In this document: piece after piece, positions 24,037 through 42,935 of the stretch | How positions within the stretch are numbered: position 1 is the stretch's first letter | How the letters are laid out: the number at the start of each line of letters is the position of its first letter | Program-made: the position numbers and the translations under genes | Notes under the pieces: generated by a model | Databases searched by the model: none | What the model was told of the DNA's origin: nothing | Seen by the model: the letters and a program-made list of their open reading frames with translations, nothing else | Assembly: GCA_945910005.1 (NCBI GenBank) | Contig: OX246739.1 | Location: 12,746,292-12,810,291, forward strand | Origin: Isoperla grammatica | Taxonomy: Eukaryota > Arthropoda > Insecta > Plecoptera > Perlodidae | Direction of reading: 5' to 3' | DNA: 64,000 nt

Positions 24037-27000
24037 ATAAACGGTATACCGAACCGGAAGATTGGAAATTCAATTACCCCAACTATTAAACACGTACGTC
24101 CTGTACAGCCGTATACACAGATGCACTGGTCAAGTATTCGCAAGTACAGTAATAACTAATTAACCTACTTAATGCCCGAAGTGTGTTCACATTATTGCTG
24201 CATCAGGTGTCCTGTAAGCTGTAACAATTATACGACATTCATTCTATTCTATCACATGTGCTCTGTACTTGGATCGATTCCGACTGCTTTGTTCTCGACT
24301 CATCTTCGATATAGAGTATATATCGATATCTATTACATTTGCGACTTTGTTACTTCAGTAGTTATCAATTGTTTACGTTCCACAACCCACTTAATGACAG
24401 AAACAGTGTTATATAATAACAACGATTGATGAATGATGTTTATATTTAAAGTACATCCTTCTAGATTTGTTAGAAAAAGTTTTAAATGTGTTTACGAATT
24501 TCGACGATAGTTTCGTGGACGCGACCCAGTTCCACTTCGTTCCCCTGTGAGTTCACAAGTTGAGAACCACTGCTCTACTTGTGAACAAAATTTGGATTGT
24601 ACTCTTCAATATATTACACTTCCACTTTATGTACACCTACGAGCAAAGTAAACAAATATTCAGTTTGGATGAAGGAGGCAGCCGGTGAATGGTTTCTTTT
24701 TTGTGCAAAGATAACTAAGTTCGGTGTGAAATTACTTGAAACCGATTGAAAAGAAATCATTTAAAAATCATATTAATTTGGCCTTAATTTTTATTCTCAA
24801 ACAATCATTAAAAAAGGAACTCATTACACATTTTTTGAAAGCCACTAAAATAGCTATGTTTCTGACTTTCTCATACAGGTGGTCTACCTACATAGCCAAT
24901 GGCTGTTTATTAGTCAGTTCACGTCACACGGCGCAGTCACGTAATTTTCTACTTGTGTTAATAGTTTGCTGTTTAAATTCGTGACTGAAAACGTATTCAC
25001 TCTTTTCATGTTTGCCTTTTAAGTCTTATGATGGAGTTACTGTCAAGTCAATGAACCCACGTCTTGTTACTCAAATATTACTCTATCACTACATAACAAG
25101 CTTATCGTATATTGATAAGTTTTTACTTATTTTTACTTCGTGCTATTTGCAGGTATCGGCCCTTAGATCAAATAGAGATGATGAGGTGAGGTTTTATGTT
25201 ATCAATTCAAAGATGTGGGGAGAGTGTTTTTATTTGTATGCACTTTCTGATTAATGTGGAATGCGGTATAATACACGTGTTTGTTTAGTGGAACGCAATC
25301 ATCTGGTGATGATATTATCACTAGGCTTGTCAAACCATGTCAAAAGATGGCCGCACCTGTAAAAACCATAGCGTATCAAGTTGGACAATTGGTTTAACCT
25401 ATATAGTTGAAAGAATTATAAATCTTTACGAATCTACAAGGTAATGTCATTCATTACCTTGTAGATTCCTTGTTATACCCCCCGTATACGCAAGAATATC
25501 GAGTTTACCCTCAAACTCGAAGTTCACCCTCAAACTGTGTTGTTTAAATGCATTTCGCATTGACAGCAATCATACAGGACAAATGAATTACGCTGTACAT
25601 TAAAACACGTTTTTATTATTGTAATGTAACCATTAGTTAGGTTTATTCTTTTGAAATTACGTTGGAATTATTATTCAAAAATAAAATATCAATCCTATTG
25701 ATTTAGATGGTGTATGAAACGTTTCTCATAGTATTTTGTTCTCGCGAAATAGCAGCTATTTCAGATCACACGTTTTCAAGCGTCTAGACAAGGATCCAAT
25801 AAATAACAGTAAACTTTAGACAAGAATACCAGCCATAAATATTTGTTATTGATTCAAATATTCAGCAGCCACGACAGAAAACTTGTCTAAGCAGTTTAGG
25901 AGGTGCTCGAAATGGAGATAAAGTGTTTTTTCAGATAACGTTCATTTTGAAGTGAGACTTGTTGCTAGATTTGTCCAAAAACATTGTATTACTGTATTTT
26001 TCGGTCGCAATAATGTTTTCAGATAGTATATATAAATATTTGAAGGCACGTAATTAATAGATAATAATTAATAAACATATATTATATTATTGGCAGTGTA
26101 CCGTTTTTAATAGGTAGATCAAGAAATCATCAGTGTTCACTGTCACGTATGCAACTTACAACCTAATAATATCACAACTTTAAGTTTCCTCTTATAAACA
26201 ATAATTTCGATTATTACTATAATTATAAGCATAGAAACAATATGAGATTCCACATCGTAAAGCTATTCTTTAACATTGTCTCGTGGTATAATGTAAGAAG
26301 ATGATTCAAACATATTGACTATGATCGGATTAGTAATCCTGATGCAGCAACGTCATAATATATCTGTATTCATGTATTCAATCCTATCTTGTAACAGACA
26401 CGAGGGCAGAGAATTGAGTCATCATCTATCTGGTCAGCTGTCCCGTCACATGTCACGTTGCATACTGAACAAATGACATCATTAGTGTTAAGACAATGTG
26501 AGATAACATTCTTATCAGTAAGAAACACTTCCAAAGATAGAGATAATAAAGATAGATGGATCATTATTTGAAGGAATGTGTTTTCTGATATGGTATTATT
26601 GGGCGACCTTACAGAATGCAACCTCAGTGCTGGGTAGAAAAACTTTTTCTGTTAATTGGATCATGCATTTTGTATGTTATGTTTGTTCAAACCATGGTAA
26701 CAAATCCGAGATTAGTAAATCGGCCGATTATAAAGTTTGGTGATTTCGGACCTAAAGAAATCACGAATATACATTACGGTCTTCTTACATAATAGAAACA
26801 TTCCATAAAAAATGCCACAGTCGAACATTCCATTGAAGACAATCCGTGCGAAATTGAAAACCACCGGAAGTTGTCGTTAGATTGTTTCTTGGTAGTGTGA
26901 GTGACGTTAGTGTTATTAATAGCTGCCGGTAAAGTGGGTGCACGACGGTGAACGCAGCTTCAGGTTGCATAACAGCCTTGTGCAACACTCACATACACTC

Positions 27001-27934
27001 ACTCACACTCACACACTCATCGTCGTTAACCTGGCCTGTACCTGGCACAATACGGACCGTTACCGTCATTCATTAGTTGGAATTGGTAACGCCCCCGTTT
27101 TTTGTCTGTAAAATCCTTGAAATTTACAAACCGAAAATAAGGAAAAATAACGACATCTATAGTACTAATTTGTTTGGTTGTTTGTCTTGGCAAGTTGAAA
27201 TTTGGACTTGAACTCCATTAGTTGTGTGGCAACATTGTCAAAGAAGTTAATTAGTTGAGCGTTTTCAAGGTCGTTAGTTTTTGGGAAGTGGAACTAAATC
27301 TTATCGCATATAGGTATGGGCGTTGTATGGGTGTATGGGTTGTAGTCGAACAAAACCTTCCATATGAGCTCATAACTGACTCGCCTTTCGGGAAGAATTA
27401 GAATTGTAGAAACTGCTCAGTGTGGAAGTGTTAAAATAAGTTAATCAATGGATTGCATTGTAACAAGTGTGGGAGCCCGATTGTTGGCAGTATGTGTGGT
27501 ATGAGTCGTGTAAAAAGAGTATGAAGTGGGAGTAAAAGATGTGTAACTATTGTGTGAAATGAGATGGGTTCACATTTAAAAACGTTGGTGTTCACTTTAA
27601 CAACAAAATTAAAACAGCAGAAAATCATGGAAAATAATAAGCGTCAAAGTAAAGCAAAAATCAACAAAATAAAAAACATCAAAATTTAAAAAATCAGATG
27701 AAATTGCAAAACATCAATTCAAGTTACAAAATTAAAATAAATAATGAGGGGAACAACTTCTGCCTTCGAAATAGAAAGTCGGTCATTGAAGTGTGTTAAA
27801 TTCATAACATTAAACAGTGTTTAAACAATACAAAAAATAATTGCTGACAATATAAAATAACAATGTTTCGTAAAATTCCCTGCAGCATCATCTCTACCTG
27901 TTGTGATTCTCTTCAGTTGACTAGGATAATATGG
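24037..27934. other. Long AT-rich intergenic stretch
   Basis: No gene recognised. It contains the hairpin listed at 25430-25468 and short ACTC runs near 26990-27020. Open frames of 60-85 codons are present at the rate expected by chance. Confidence 0.55.
25430..25468. repeat. Perfect 17-bp-stem hairpin
   Basis: GAATCTACAAGGTAATG is followed by a 5-base loop (TCATT) and its exact reverse complement. Isolated in AT-rich sequence, with no T-run after it. Confidence 0.85.
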
Positions 27935-28085
27935 GGAAGGAATGTCCGAAGGCTATCACATGAGACTCGAAACCACCATATTTTGACTTGTGACTGAGGA
28001 AAATCCCGAGACCTTCAGTTATGATTGGCGTTGCCACTTTCGGTGATTCGGCACTAGAAAGAGACTGCATACATTCTGGTGGCTA
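27935..28085 (-). mobile_element. SINE-like core (minus strand)
   Basis: Read on the minus strand it holds TTTCCTCAGTCACAAG, nearly the same as the core of the SINE candidate at 9640-9775, and then ACATTCCTTCCCC, resembling a word in the minus-strand SINE near 42020-42035. No clear A/B-box head remains. Called as a degraded SINE body. Confidence 0.35.
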
Positions 28086-28199
28086 GAAAATGAACTAAAA
28101 CACAGGTGACGTTTAGCTGTCAATTGTTGAATTTGAATTGTTGAACCTGTGTTGACACAAGGTCCCTAAATCCCCTAGAGGGGTTTCGTCGAACAGGCA
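28086..28199. other. Short spacer
   Basis: Nothing recognised. It leads into the less AT-rich region that may be the chaperone gene promoter. Confidence 0.4.
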
Positions 28200-28450
28200 G
28201 CAGCTGAGCAGCGCCATCTCTTGACAGTAGTGACGTATTAAGATATCCCGTAGTCGTTGTAGTCTACTACTTTATCTTCTCACACACCGAGTTCAAGCGT
28301 AACTCAATAGAGCTCGCTCTTCGCCATGAGTTTCATAAAACACCCACAGAGTGCGCCAGCTGTCATGCTGTGCTTGGCGCTTACACGGTAGGTGCAAGCG
28401 GTGTGCGGTAGACTCTCAATCTCGAACGAGCGAGGCGAGGGGACAAGAAA
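28200..28450 (+). promoter_or_regulatory. Possible Hsc70 promoter / 5' UTR exon region
   Basis: This 250-base segment is clearly richer in C, G and CpG than its surroundings and lies about 0.7-0.9 kb upstream of the Hsc70 ATG. A sequence matching a splice donor (CACGGTAGGTG, GT at 28388) lies in it, while an acceptor-like TATTAG sits four bases before the ATG (ending 29093). A non-coding first exon spliced to the coding exon just before the ATG is known in insect Hsc70 genes. I found no convincing heat-shock element or TATA box. Inference only. Confidence 0.3.
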
Positions 28451-29093
28451 TTAGTAAATAAATATGAATCAATGTTGTAGAATCATATAAAATGTAAATG
28501 TTTCGAAGAATATTGTTAGGTTTTTATGAGAACGCATTAATTTTGTAATTCTAACATTTTTTTGCCCATAATTTTAGGTAAATTTGAAAAACGAAACGAA
28601 TTTTGGGTGGACTTGTCAGTTACAGAAGTATCGATAAAAAAGTTCTCCCCCTGGGAGCGGAAACTTCTTCATCGACTCAGGTCGACAAAGAAGTTACCCC
28701 CCTTCCCCCCCTTCAGCAATGAGCAAACTATTTTATCGACTGCGTCTACTTTTAGAACGAGTTCGACAAGCGCCATCAAGAACAACCTCATTTTAAGAAG
28801 GCTCTGAACGTAACTTTTGTTGTTTTTAAACAATACAACAACGTATTCGAAGTCTTTTCAAAATTTCAAGTTGACAAGAAATTTCAAATATGTTTGTTTT
28901 TAGTTTTTAAATCGGAGCACCGTGGATTGCAAGAAGGTTTGGAACATTTTAGCACTTTTCTTTGTATCCTCATTTTTTCTGAGGCACAATGGAAGAAAGT
29001 CTGAAGTGTTATTCACCATGAATGGTCGCGATTCAGCTAAAAAAAAATGCATTAAAAAATCATCCTAAATATTAACTATTAACATCATATTAG
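28451..29093 (+). other. Presumed 5' UTR intron of Hsc70
   Basis: AT-rich. It includes an 81-codon open frame (28562-28807) without recognisable content. It ends in an AT-rich tract and TATTAG four bases before the start codon, consistent with an intron acceptor. Confidence 0.35.
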
Positions 29094-29097
29094 AACC

Positions 29098-36776
<7,679 letters not shown>

Positions 36777-38775
36777 ACGAGCCGTACACACACATCTACA
36801 CTCCAGGACCTTTCACCGTCTCACGTGTGAATAGTCGCTACATTACTTAACAATTTGTTACAACTGTTTTTTAATTACTGATTTACATTCATTGGCAATA
36901 GACAGATTTATACAAGCTGAACCAAAGTACAAAGTATCTGCGTTGTTTTATTGATACAAATTATAAGTTGAAATTAACTTTAGGGGATATTAACCACGTT
37001 GTTGTGATTTGGGATTTTGATGCTTGTAGAAAACGAAAAATGTTGAGTAAAAAAAAAACACATTTTCCCGTTTACCCCCCCGCCCAAAAAATTGGTTTGG
37101 CTTATTTAAAACGGTACCATCCTGCCATGTACCGAAATGAACCAAATTCAAACAGGAAGGTCTTGAAATTGTAGTAAGGACTCATAATGATAACCGATAA
37201 CGAATAACTCATAACGACTCATAACGACTCATAGCGACTACTATATTTTCAAATTACCCGCAGAAGCTGTTATATCGATTCCCCGACGTGACCGGCCGGC
37301 CTACGTAGTTTACAGATTTGAAGTAGGTGGCGCTAGTGGTATCACTGCGCGCAGCGATGCCGTCAGTTCATCAGTGCACATGGCGCGAGACTTTGCTCAA
37401 GTAACAGTTCAGTTACTCCTGAAGCTTGAGGCCACAGTTCCGAATCTTGTCACCGTTACTTCTGACTGAGGCTTTTCCTCAGTCGTAGAGCTAATGTTGT
37501 AAGCTATTAGTTGTCTACAGCTTACTCTAGCACACTCATTCGCACAAGAACTTCCGAACGAACATCGAACATACATAATAATAAGTAACCAGCTTCTTCC
37601 CATCAATATAGAATATAGCCTACCTAATCGAGCGGATGGTATTATATTATAGATTGAGAAAATAAAGCACAATGGTCCAATCTTGTTGAACCTAATAAAA
37701 ACCCTTTGGCAGAGTGCGAATTGACGGCTTGACAGAGGTGTGGCGGGGGGAGGGGGGGGGGGGGATGCCCAAGTACAGTATCTGTGCGGGCTGTGAAGGG
37801 TCTGGGGCAAAGACCCAGCTGCCGGAGGCAAAACAAGTTGAAGGGTATTATGGCCCTCGAGATGGTCTTAGAAGCGATCTATGATATTGCTGGCTAGGAA
37901 TATACATGTATAATAACGCATTATTTATTAATGTTATGAGATAGTCACTTTATATGATATTACATGAGATGGATATCCAGAGGTGGGGATTTAGCCATCC
38001 CCGGCGGGGATACCTTTCAGTAAAACAGAGCCAGGGATGAAATTACCAGAGGGGGGAAATCTTCCCATTCTCCCTGCCTCTTGGGGTGGCCGGGAATGGG
38101 TTCAACAAGCTGTACTTATTGTACTGAGCTAGTTCTGGGTTCGACTCTTGTTCGGGCTTAATGGCTGTTTTTTTACAAACTAAATAGATTTAGAGACGCT
38201 AACTGAGTACATACATTACAAATAACTATTATTATTATTATTAATACTAGAGCAATATTTAGTTTGAAATGAAAATGGACGTTGGAAAACTCAAGAGTTT
38301 CAACTCTCAAAATCTTCAACCCAGAAAGAAAGTATCATGTTTATTTTAATACAAATGGTAATATTATTATTATTCCAATTACAGTGTTTTTTTCTTACGC
38401 TGTTTTTGCCAACTTTGCTGCGATGTTCAACCAATCTCTTTGGGTGGTTTGGTGGAGGTGCCGGTCTCGGAGCTCATATCTTCCTGTGAAGCTCTTTGAC
38501 TTTCCTCTAAGCATCACATAAAGACTCATCACTCCAAACCGACCATCATACTCCAACTTAGAAGTCCTTCCACAACGTTGTTTCACGTTTTATCAACAAG
38601 TCATATTTTAGTGTTGGCATATTATTGTATCGATGAAATCCCGGTAACCAGAGTGGCATATTGTGTATTCAAAGGTTGGTGTGATGTAATATCTCAGCTA
38701 ATCACAATGGTTGATAGAACCAACAAAGCATATTGAAGAAACATAAATATCATTAACGAAGTACTAGCTGTTGCA
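36777..38775. other. Hsc70 3' flank and non-coding stretch
   Basis: Probably begins with the 3' UTR. An 11-base word (CTCATAACGAC) repeats three times near 37208-37238. A G-tract lies near 37743-37764. A B-box-like word (GGTTCGACTCT, about 38136-38146) followed by a T-run hints at a degraded tRNA-like element, but no A box was found. No gene recognised. Confidence 0.45.
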
Positions 38776-38936
38776 GCAGCCACCAAACATGTTTCAAACA
38801 AGGAACCAATAAAAGTTTTTTTGGCTTTTTATGGAATATTGGATCAATCGAATCCTGTCTACACTGGCTGATTTTTTGGACTAAAATTAATCTCTTATTA
38901 ATGTTATGTCAATTGTTTTATTTGTGAAAAAATAAG
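38776..38936 (+). repeat. Dispersed repeat E, copy 1
   Basis: Shares CAGCCACCAAACATGTTTCAAA, GGCTTTTTATGGAATATTGG and ACACTGGCTGATTTTTT, in that order, with the minus strand of 39823-40019. Identity is high in blocks with small insertions between them. Confidence 0.75.
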
Positions 38937-39370
38937 TTGTATATACAATTCTTGAATGAGTAAGAAACGAAATGAAATGAACTGAAATGTATGAGATAAT
39001 ATAGTACGTTTAATTATAGTTCAACAAAAAAATTACATCACCAGGCTACTCTACTAATTTATCACAAGTCTGTTTCTTGTGTCCAAAGTGACCACTTCCC
39101 GTAATTGGTACTAATACATACAATATTATCCGACGAGTTTGCGCACAGTTTTCTCTGGGACGTGTTAGTTGGCTCGTGATTGTGTTTGCTGAACTTTAAT
39201 TTGCCGTCCACTCGGGGCGGAGTTTTAGCACATTGTGATGGTGATGTTTTAATCACAAGAACGTGAACATTGAACGCAACATCACGCCCTAACGTCCACT
39301 CAAGTTGCAATTATTATTGACTGTGTTGGTTACGGTGTTAATTGCTCTCAATTATAGAATGAGATGAGAC

Positions 39371-39552
39371 TAAGGTCCGAATGCATAGTCCAGACTCAAG
39401 CCTTCCTTAACTCAGTCTCTCCTCAGCCTCGCCCAACCACCAATCACGGAACAGCATTGCCATATGTACGGCTCTGTAATTGGTGGCTAGGTGAGGCTGA
39501 GGAGAGGCTGAGTTGAGGGGGGCTTGAGTGTGAACTATGCATTCGGGCCTAA
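39371..39552. mobile_element. Foldback MITE, family 1, copy B
   Basis: A 176-bp body (39374-39549) with ends GGTCCGAATGCATAGT and, on the other strand, GGCCCGAATGCATAGT. It is flanked by TAA on both sides (39371-39373 and 39550-39552). The inner arms carry CTCAGCCTCGCCCAACCACC and its near-complement. Homologous to 10871-11034. A three-base TAA duplication suggests the PIF/Harbinger group, unproven without a transposase. Confidence 0.8.
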
Positions 39553-39822
39553 GAGATTCTTCTGCAGCTCATTGTATAACTTACGTTGTAATATCGTATG
39601 TGTTGTGTTTACATTAGCACATTCCTTTCTCCTGTTGTAAGGGCAGTAACTAGGGTATAAAAATCCCCCGAGTATAATTGGGAAAAGTACAATAGAGGGT
39701 CTGGGGGGAGGGCCCCAAGCCAATCCGGGTCTGGGGCACACAGCCCCGTTTTTTCTTTATTCGTGTAGTGTGATTGGAGTTAATGTTTTAACGAGTTTTA
39801 GGCATTTTTTTAATAACATTTG

Positions 39823-40019
39823 TACGTTTTTTTCACTTAAAAGTCACGTGCAATTAAAACAATTTATAAATCATTAATCCGAGATAAATGTCAGTCAAAA
39901 AAATTAGCCAGTGTATACAGGATTCAATTGATCCAATATTCCATAAAAAGCCAAGTCGAAGTTATTAATATCAGATAGAACCTTATTGGTTCCATTTTTG
40001 AAACATGTTTGGTGGCTGA
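39823..40019 (-). repeat. Dispersed repeat E, copy 2 (inverted)
   Basis: Inverted relative to copy 1. It contains about 20-25 extra bases in the middle (around 39957-39980) that copy 1 lacks. The pair encloses about 0.9 kb including MITE copy B. Confidence 0.75.
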
Positions 40020-41270
40020 ATAGGCAACACGCGTACGATTTTTTTTGTTAAACCAAGCACTTAATTCAATAGTATATGATACACAAAGTATATTAATGCA
40101 AGTCCCAAGTAAAAAAGAAATTTTTAAATAGGTTTAATGTGGTCGCATTTATTGAAGTTAAAACTCGGAGATCTGAAACGCGTACAGGTGGTTGTGACGC
40201 AATGGTTCTGTAGACGTGGCGTAACAGACCAATCGCTGAGGCGGTGAGCGTACACAGTACAAAACCATGACGTCAAATCCACTCTACATGGCGGCGGCTC
40301 GTTTTTCGCGCCCTTTTATTTATCGTTACTAAACCAATTATTTTGAGGCATAGACTGATCCGTTTTTCAAAATTCAAAGACACAAAATTATTAAATGAGA
40401 GACAAGGTATTTAAAAATCGATTAAAATTTTCATACGCGTGTTCCCTATTGGTGTGCTATTAACAGTGGTATTATGGCACTACTCCCTCTTTTTACCCGG
40501 GTACGTACCAGGGTTACCAACTTCTAGTTAACTCCCTGCCTGTGGTTAATTCTAGGTAAACGATTCGGATTCGTGTATGACCTTATACCATCATCAACAA
40601 CCGATTTCGGTCTTTTAAAAGTGATTTAAAAAGCTTTCAAAATTGTCAAAACAAACCTAAAACTGTCATCCTCTAGAGAATTTAAGACTCTTTCTTGTTA
40701 TTGTTTCAATGTTCCAGCAAATTTTTCCGTTCCTCAAATAAACTCATTTAACTGTTGTAATTTGTTTTTGCAACACACCTTTTGCCATCAAATAAGTTCA
40801 TATAATTCTTCTTCTTCTTTCGAACACCCAGAGTTGGAACATATGCCATTCTCTGCCTAGTACCCAATAAAGGTTGGCCACATATTTCTTTCTTGCTATA
40901 TTTTGCCTCTCCATTAGATCAATTATTGAAACAACCGTCAGTTTTTGGTATGTGTACGAATTGTTTGCGTGCGCCGATATAAAACAACAACTTCTACCAG
41001 TTTATAAAAAACATACGTGTTCCAAAAACTGTCCAATTGTATAACATAGACTAATACACTTCAGTGACTTCACAATGTCCTGTAGACGAAACTGTTTCAT
41101 TTCGAATATAATTCCGTTTGACAACCGTAAATCGTATACTACGAATTCTACTACATTTTGCCGTGTTGCTACTGTAGCGCCTGCGGGTAAATTGTGAAAT
41201 ACACCCTTGACAGTTGCCCTTAGCAACGGGAGATTACCCGCGCCACCTAGCAACTCTCAACCCGGGCTGC
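40020..41270. other. Non-coding stretch
   Basis: No gene recognised. AT-rich, with moderately CpG-containing sequence at 40185-40310. Confidence 0.5.
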
Positions 41271-41455
41271 CTGTTTGCACGTGGCCCGACCTTGCGTAAC
41301 CCTGTCTGACCCAGTGTGTGACGTCACGCGGGAAGGTCGTGTGCGTACAACACAACCTCCCCCTTCCCCCACCACCCTCTCACCCCTCATTTCCCCCGCC
41401 AGAAACAGGGCATGCGCACTAAGAGGGCGGCCGGGGTGAGTGTTTTACGGCCAAT
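41271..41455. promoter_or_regulatory. CpG-rich island-like segment with CRE-like and NRF-1-like words
   Basis: Strongly GC- and CpG-rich against an AT-rich background. It contains the palindromic CRE core TGACGTCA (41319-41326) and GCATGCGCAC (41410-41419), close to the NRF-1 half-site pattern, plus a CCCCC-rich tract between them. Such composition is typical of a broad promoter. No adjacent first exon could be identified on either strand, so the call is tentative. Confidence 0.3.
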
Positions 41456-41523
41456 TTCTGGTGCTTGGTAAAGCAAACGCGTTTATCGTGTTTTATGTCA
41501 AGATATATAGTTATTTTATTTCA

Positions 41524-41616
41524 AATAATAAAATAAATAAAATAAATAGATTCACATTAAGAGTCTACCCACTCAGTTACTAAACTGATTTGCAGTGGGG
41601 GACTTAAATTTAAAGT
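41524..41616 (-). mobile_element. Dispersed repeat D, copy 3
   Basis: Carries AGAGTCTACCCACTCAGTTA and GATTTGCAGTGGGGGACTT, with an (AATA)n-rich tail on the left at 41524-41549. Nearly identical to copy 2 over about 55 bases. Confidence 0.75.
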
Positions 41617-42010
41617 TAAATTGTTTTACATTATTATAATGCAGCGTATATTTTTGTTTGATACATACTACAAAAAAGATAATAATAATAATAACAATAG
41701 TAATAATACAAAACAACCTTTTTGAAAACATAAAAACCACTCATACTGTCCCGTTTGCATCAATTGCAACATAATTGAAAACTCAGGAACCGTTCCAGTT
41801 TCACTACTTAACTCATTACTCAAAATGCTACACTAAAAACTTCGCACTGTAGTTTTATCACCGTTCTTTTTGGAGTAGGAAGTTTTTGACATCGATGGGA
41901 ATACGTATGATTTCTTTAGTTGTTGCCTGAATACCCTGTAGTGCTCGGTACAACTACTTATGCCCCTCTCAGGTGACTGACCACTAACTAGGTGTTTTTG
42001 TATAGTTGGG

Positions 42011-42166
42011 AAGGAATTTCCAAGGGCTGCCTTCAGGTGTCAACCCCAACATTCACTTTGTGATTGCTAAAACGTTTAGTCGGGAATGCCGGTGCCCAGT
42101 TTCGAACCACCGAACTCCCGAATTAGAGTCTCTTCAGTTACCTCTGAGCCATCCTTATCGCTGAAA
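42011..42166 (-). mobile_element. tRNA-derived SINE candidate (minus strand)
   Basis: On the minus strand there is a strong A box (TGGCTCAGAGGTA, complement of 42139-42151) and a B box (GGTTCGAAACT, complement of 42099-42109) at tRNA-like spacing. They are followed by a non-tRNA body that includes GGAAATTCCTTCCCAAC. The end of the element was not defined. Confidence 0.55.
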
Positions 42167-42720
42167 ATTATCATTTTTTTGCGCAAATGTAATTCTGAGA
42201 GAACGGGGATGTGTACAGTTTTATTTTCGCACTCTCTTCTGTTCAGGAGCGTTCACTGTTGCATTAATCTTCCATTAATCCGGTTTACAAAACATAATTT
42301 AAATCCAACAAAAGGGAACAAGCTTTAACTCAGTGGGAATGCAGGCGGTCGGTAACTACAAAAAAATGCATATATTTCAAAGTGACGTAGAAATATTGCC
42401 TAGATAAGAACGACCATTTAGTGTGAACAATTTGTTAGTTCTTTCGTTATGTGACTCGGGTAGATACAGGTCAACTTTTCAGAAAACATTCCGGGAGCTT
42501 AATGACCTTCCTTGACACCAAACAGCGTTTGAGCGGCAAGTTAAACGCTCGGAAATATACTAAAGGACAATAATAGTAATGACGGTACAGAGGTTCGATA
42601 CGTTTTAAGTATTAGCACGTAAAATAATGAAATAATAAATACATCATAACTTTATATAATGGAAATAAAACATTTTTCATTTTACAGCATGAGATTAATA
42701 AATAATAGCATTTATTTTGT

Positions 42721-42935
42721 GCGGTTCGTTGGTCTAGTGGGGTTATTTCCAATGGAGATGGTCCAGGGTTTGAATACCAGTTCACGCTGGGTTTTTCTCT
42801 TTGGAAATTAACTATATTTGGAACTGGTGTATATGTAAATTTTGCCATTGAAGAAGTCATAACAAAGCCCCCCCCCCCCCGCCCCCACTGGAAATCAGTT
42901 CTTGTAACTGAGTGGGTATAGACAATATAAATACA
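42721..42935 (+). mobile_element. tRNA-headed SINE candidate ending in repeat D (copy 4)
   Basis: An A box (TGGTCTAGTGG, 42730-42740) and a B-box-like word (GGTTTGAATAC, about 42768-42778) form a tRNA-like head. The body continues through a C-tract to repeat D (CACTGGAAATCAGTTCTTG...ACTGAGTGGGTATAGAC). This is the only one of the four repeat D copies with a visible head, so the others may be 5'-truncated copies of the same SINE, or all may share a LINE-type 3' end. Confidence 0.5.

Noticed and set aside
38100..38170. tRNA-like element
   Set aside because: A B-box-like word and T-run are present, but no A box at proper distance.
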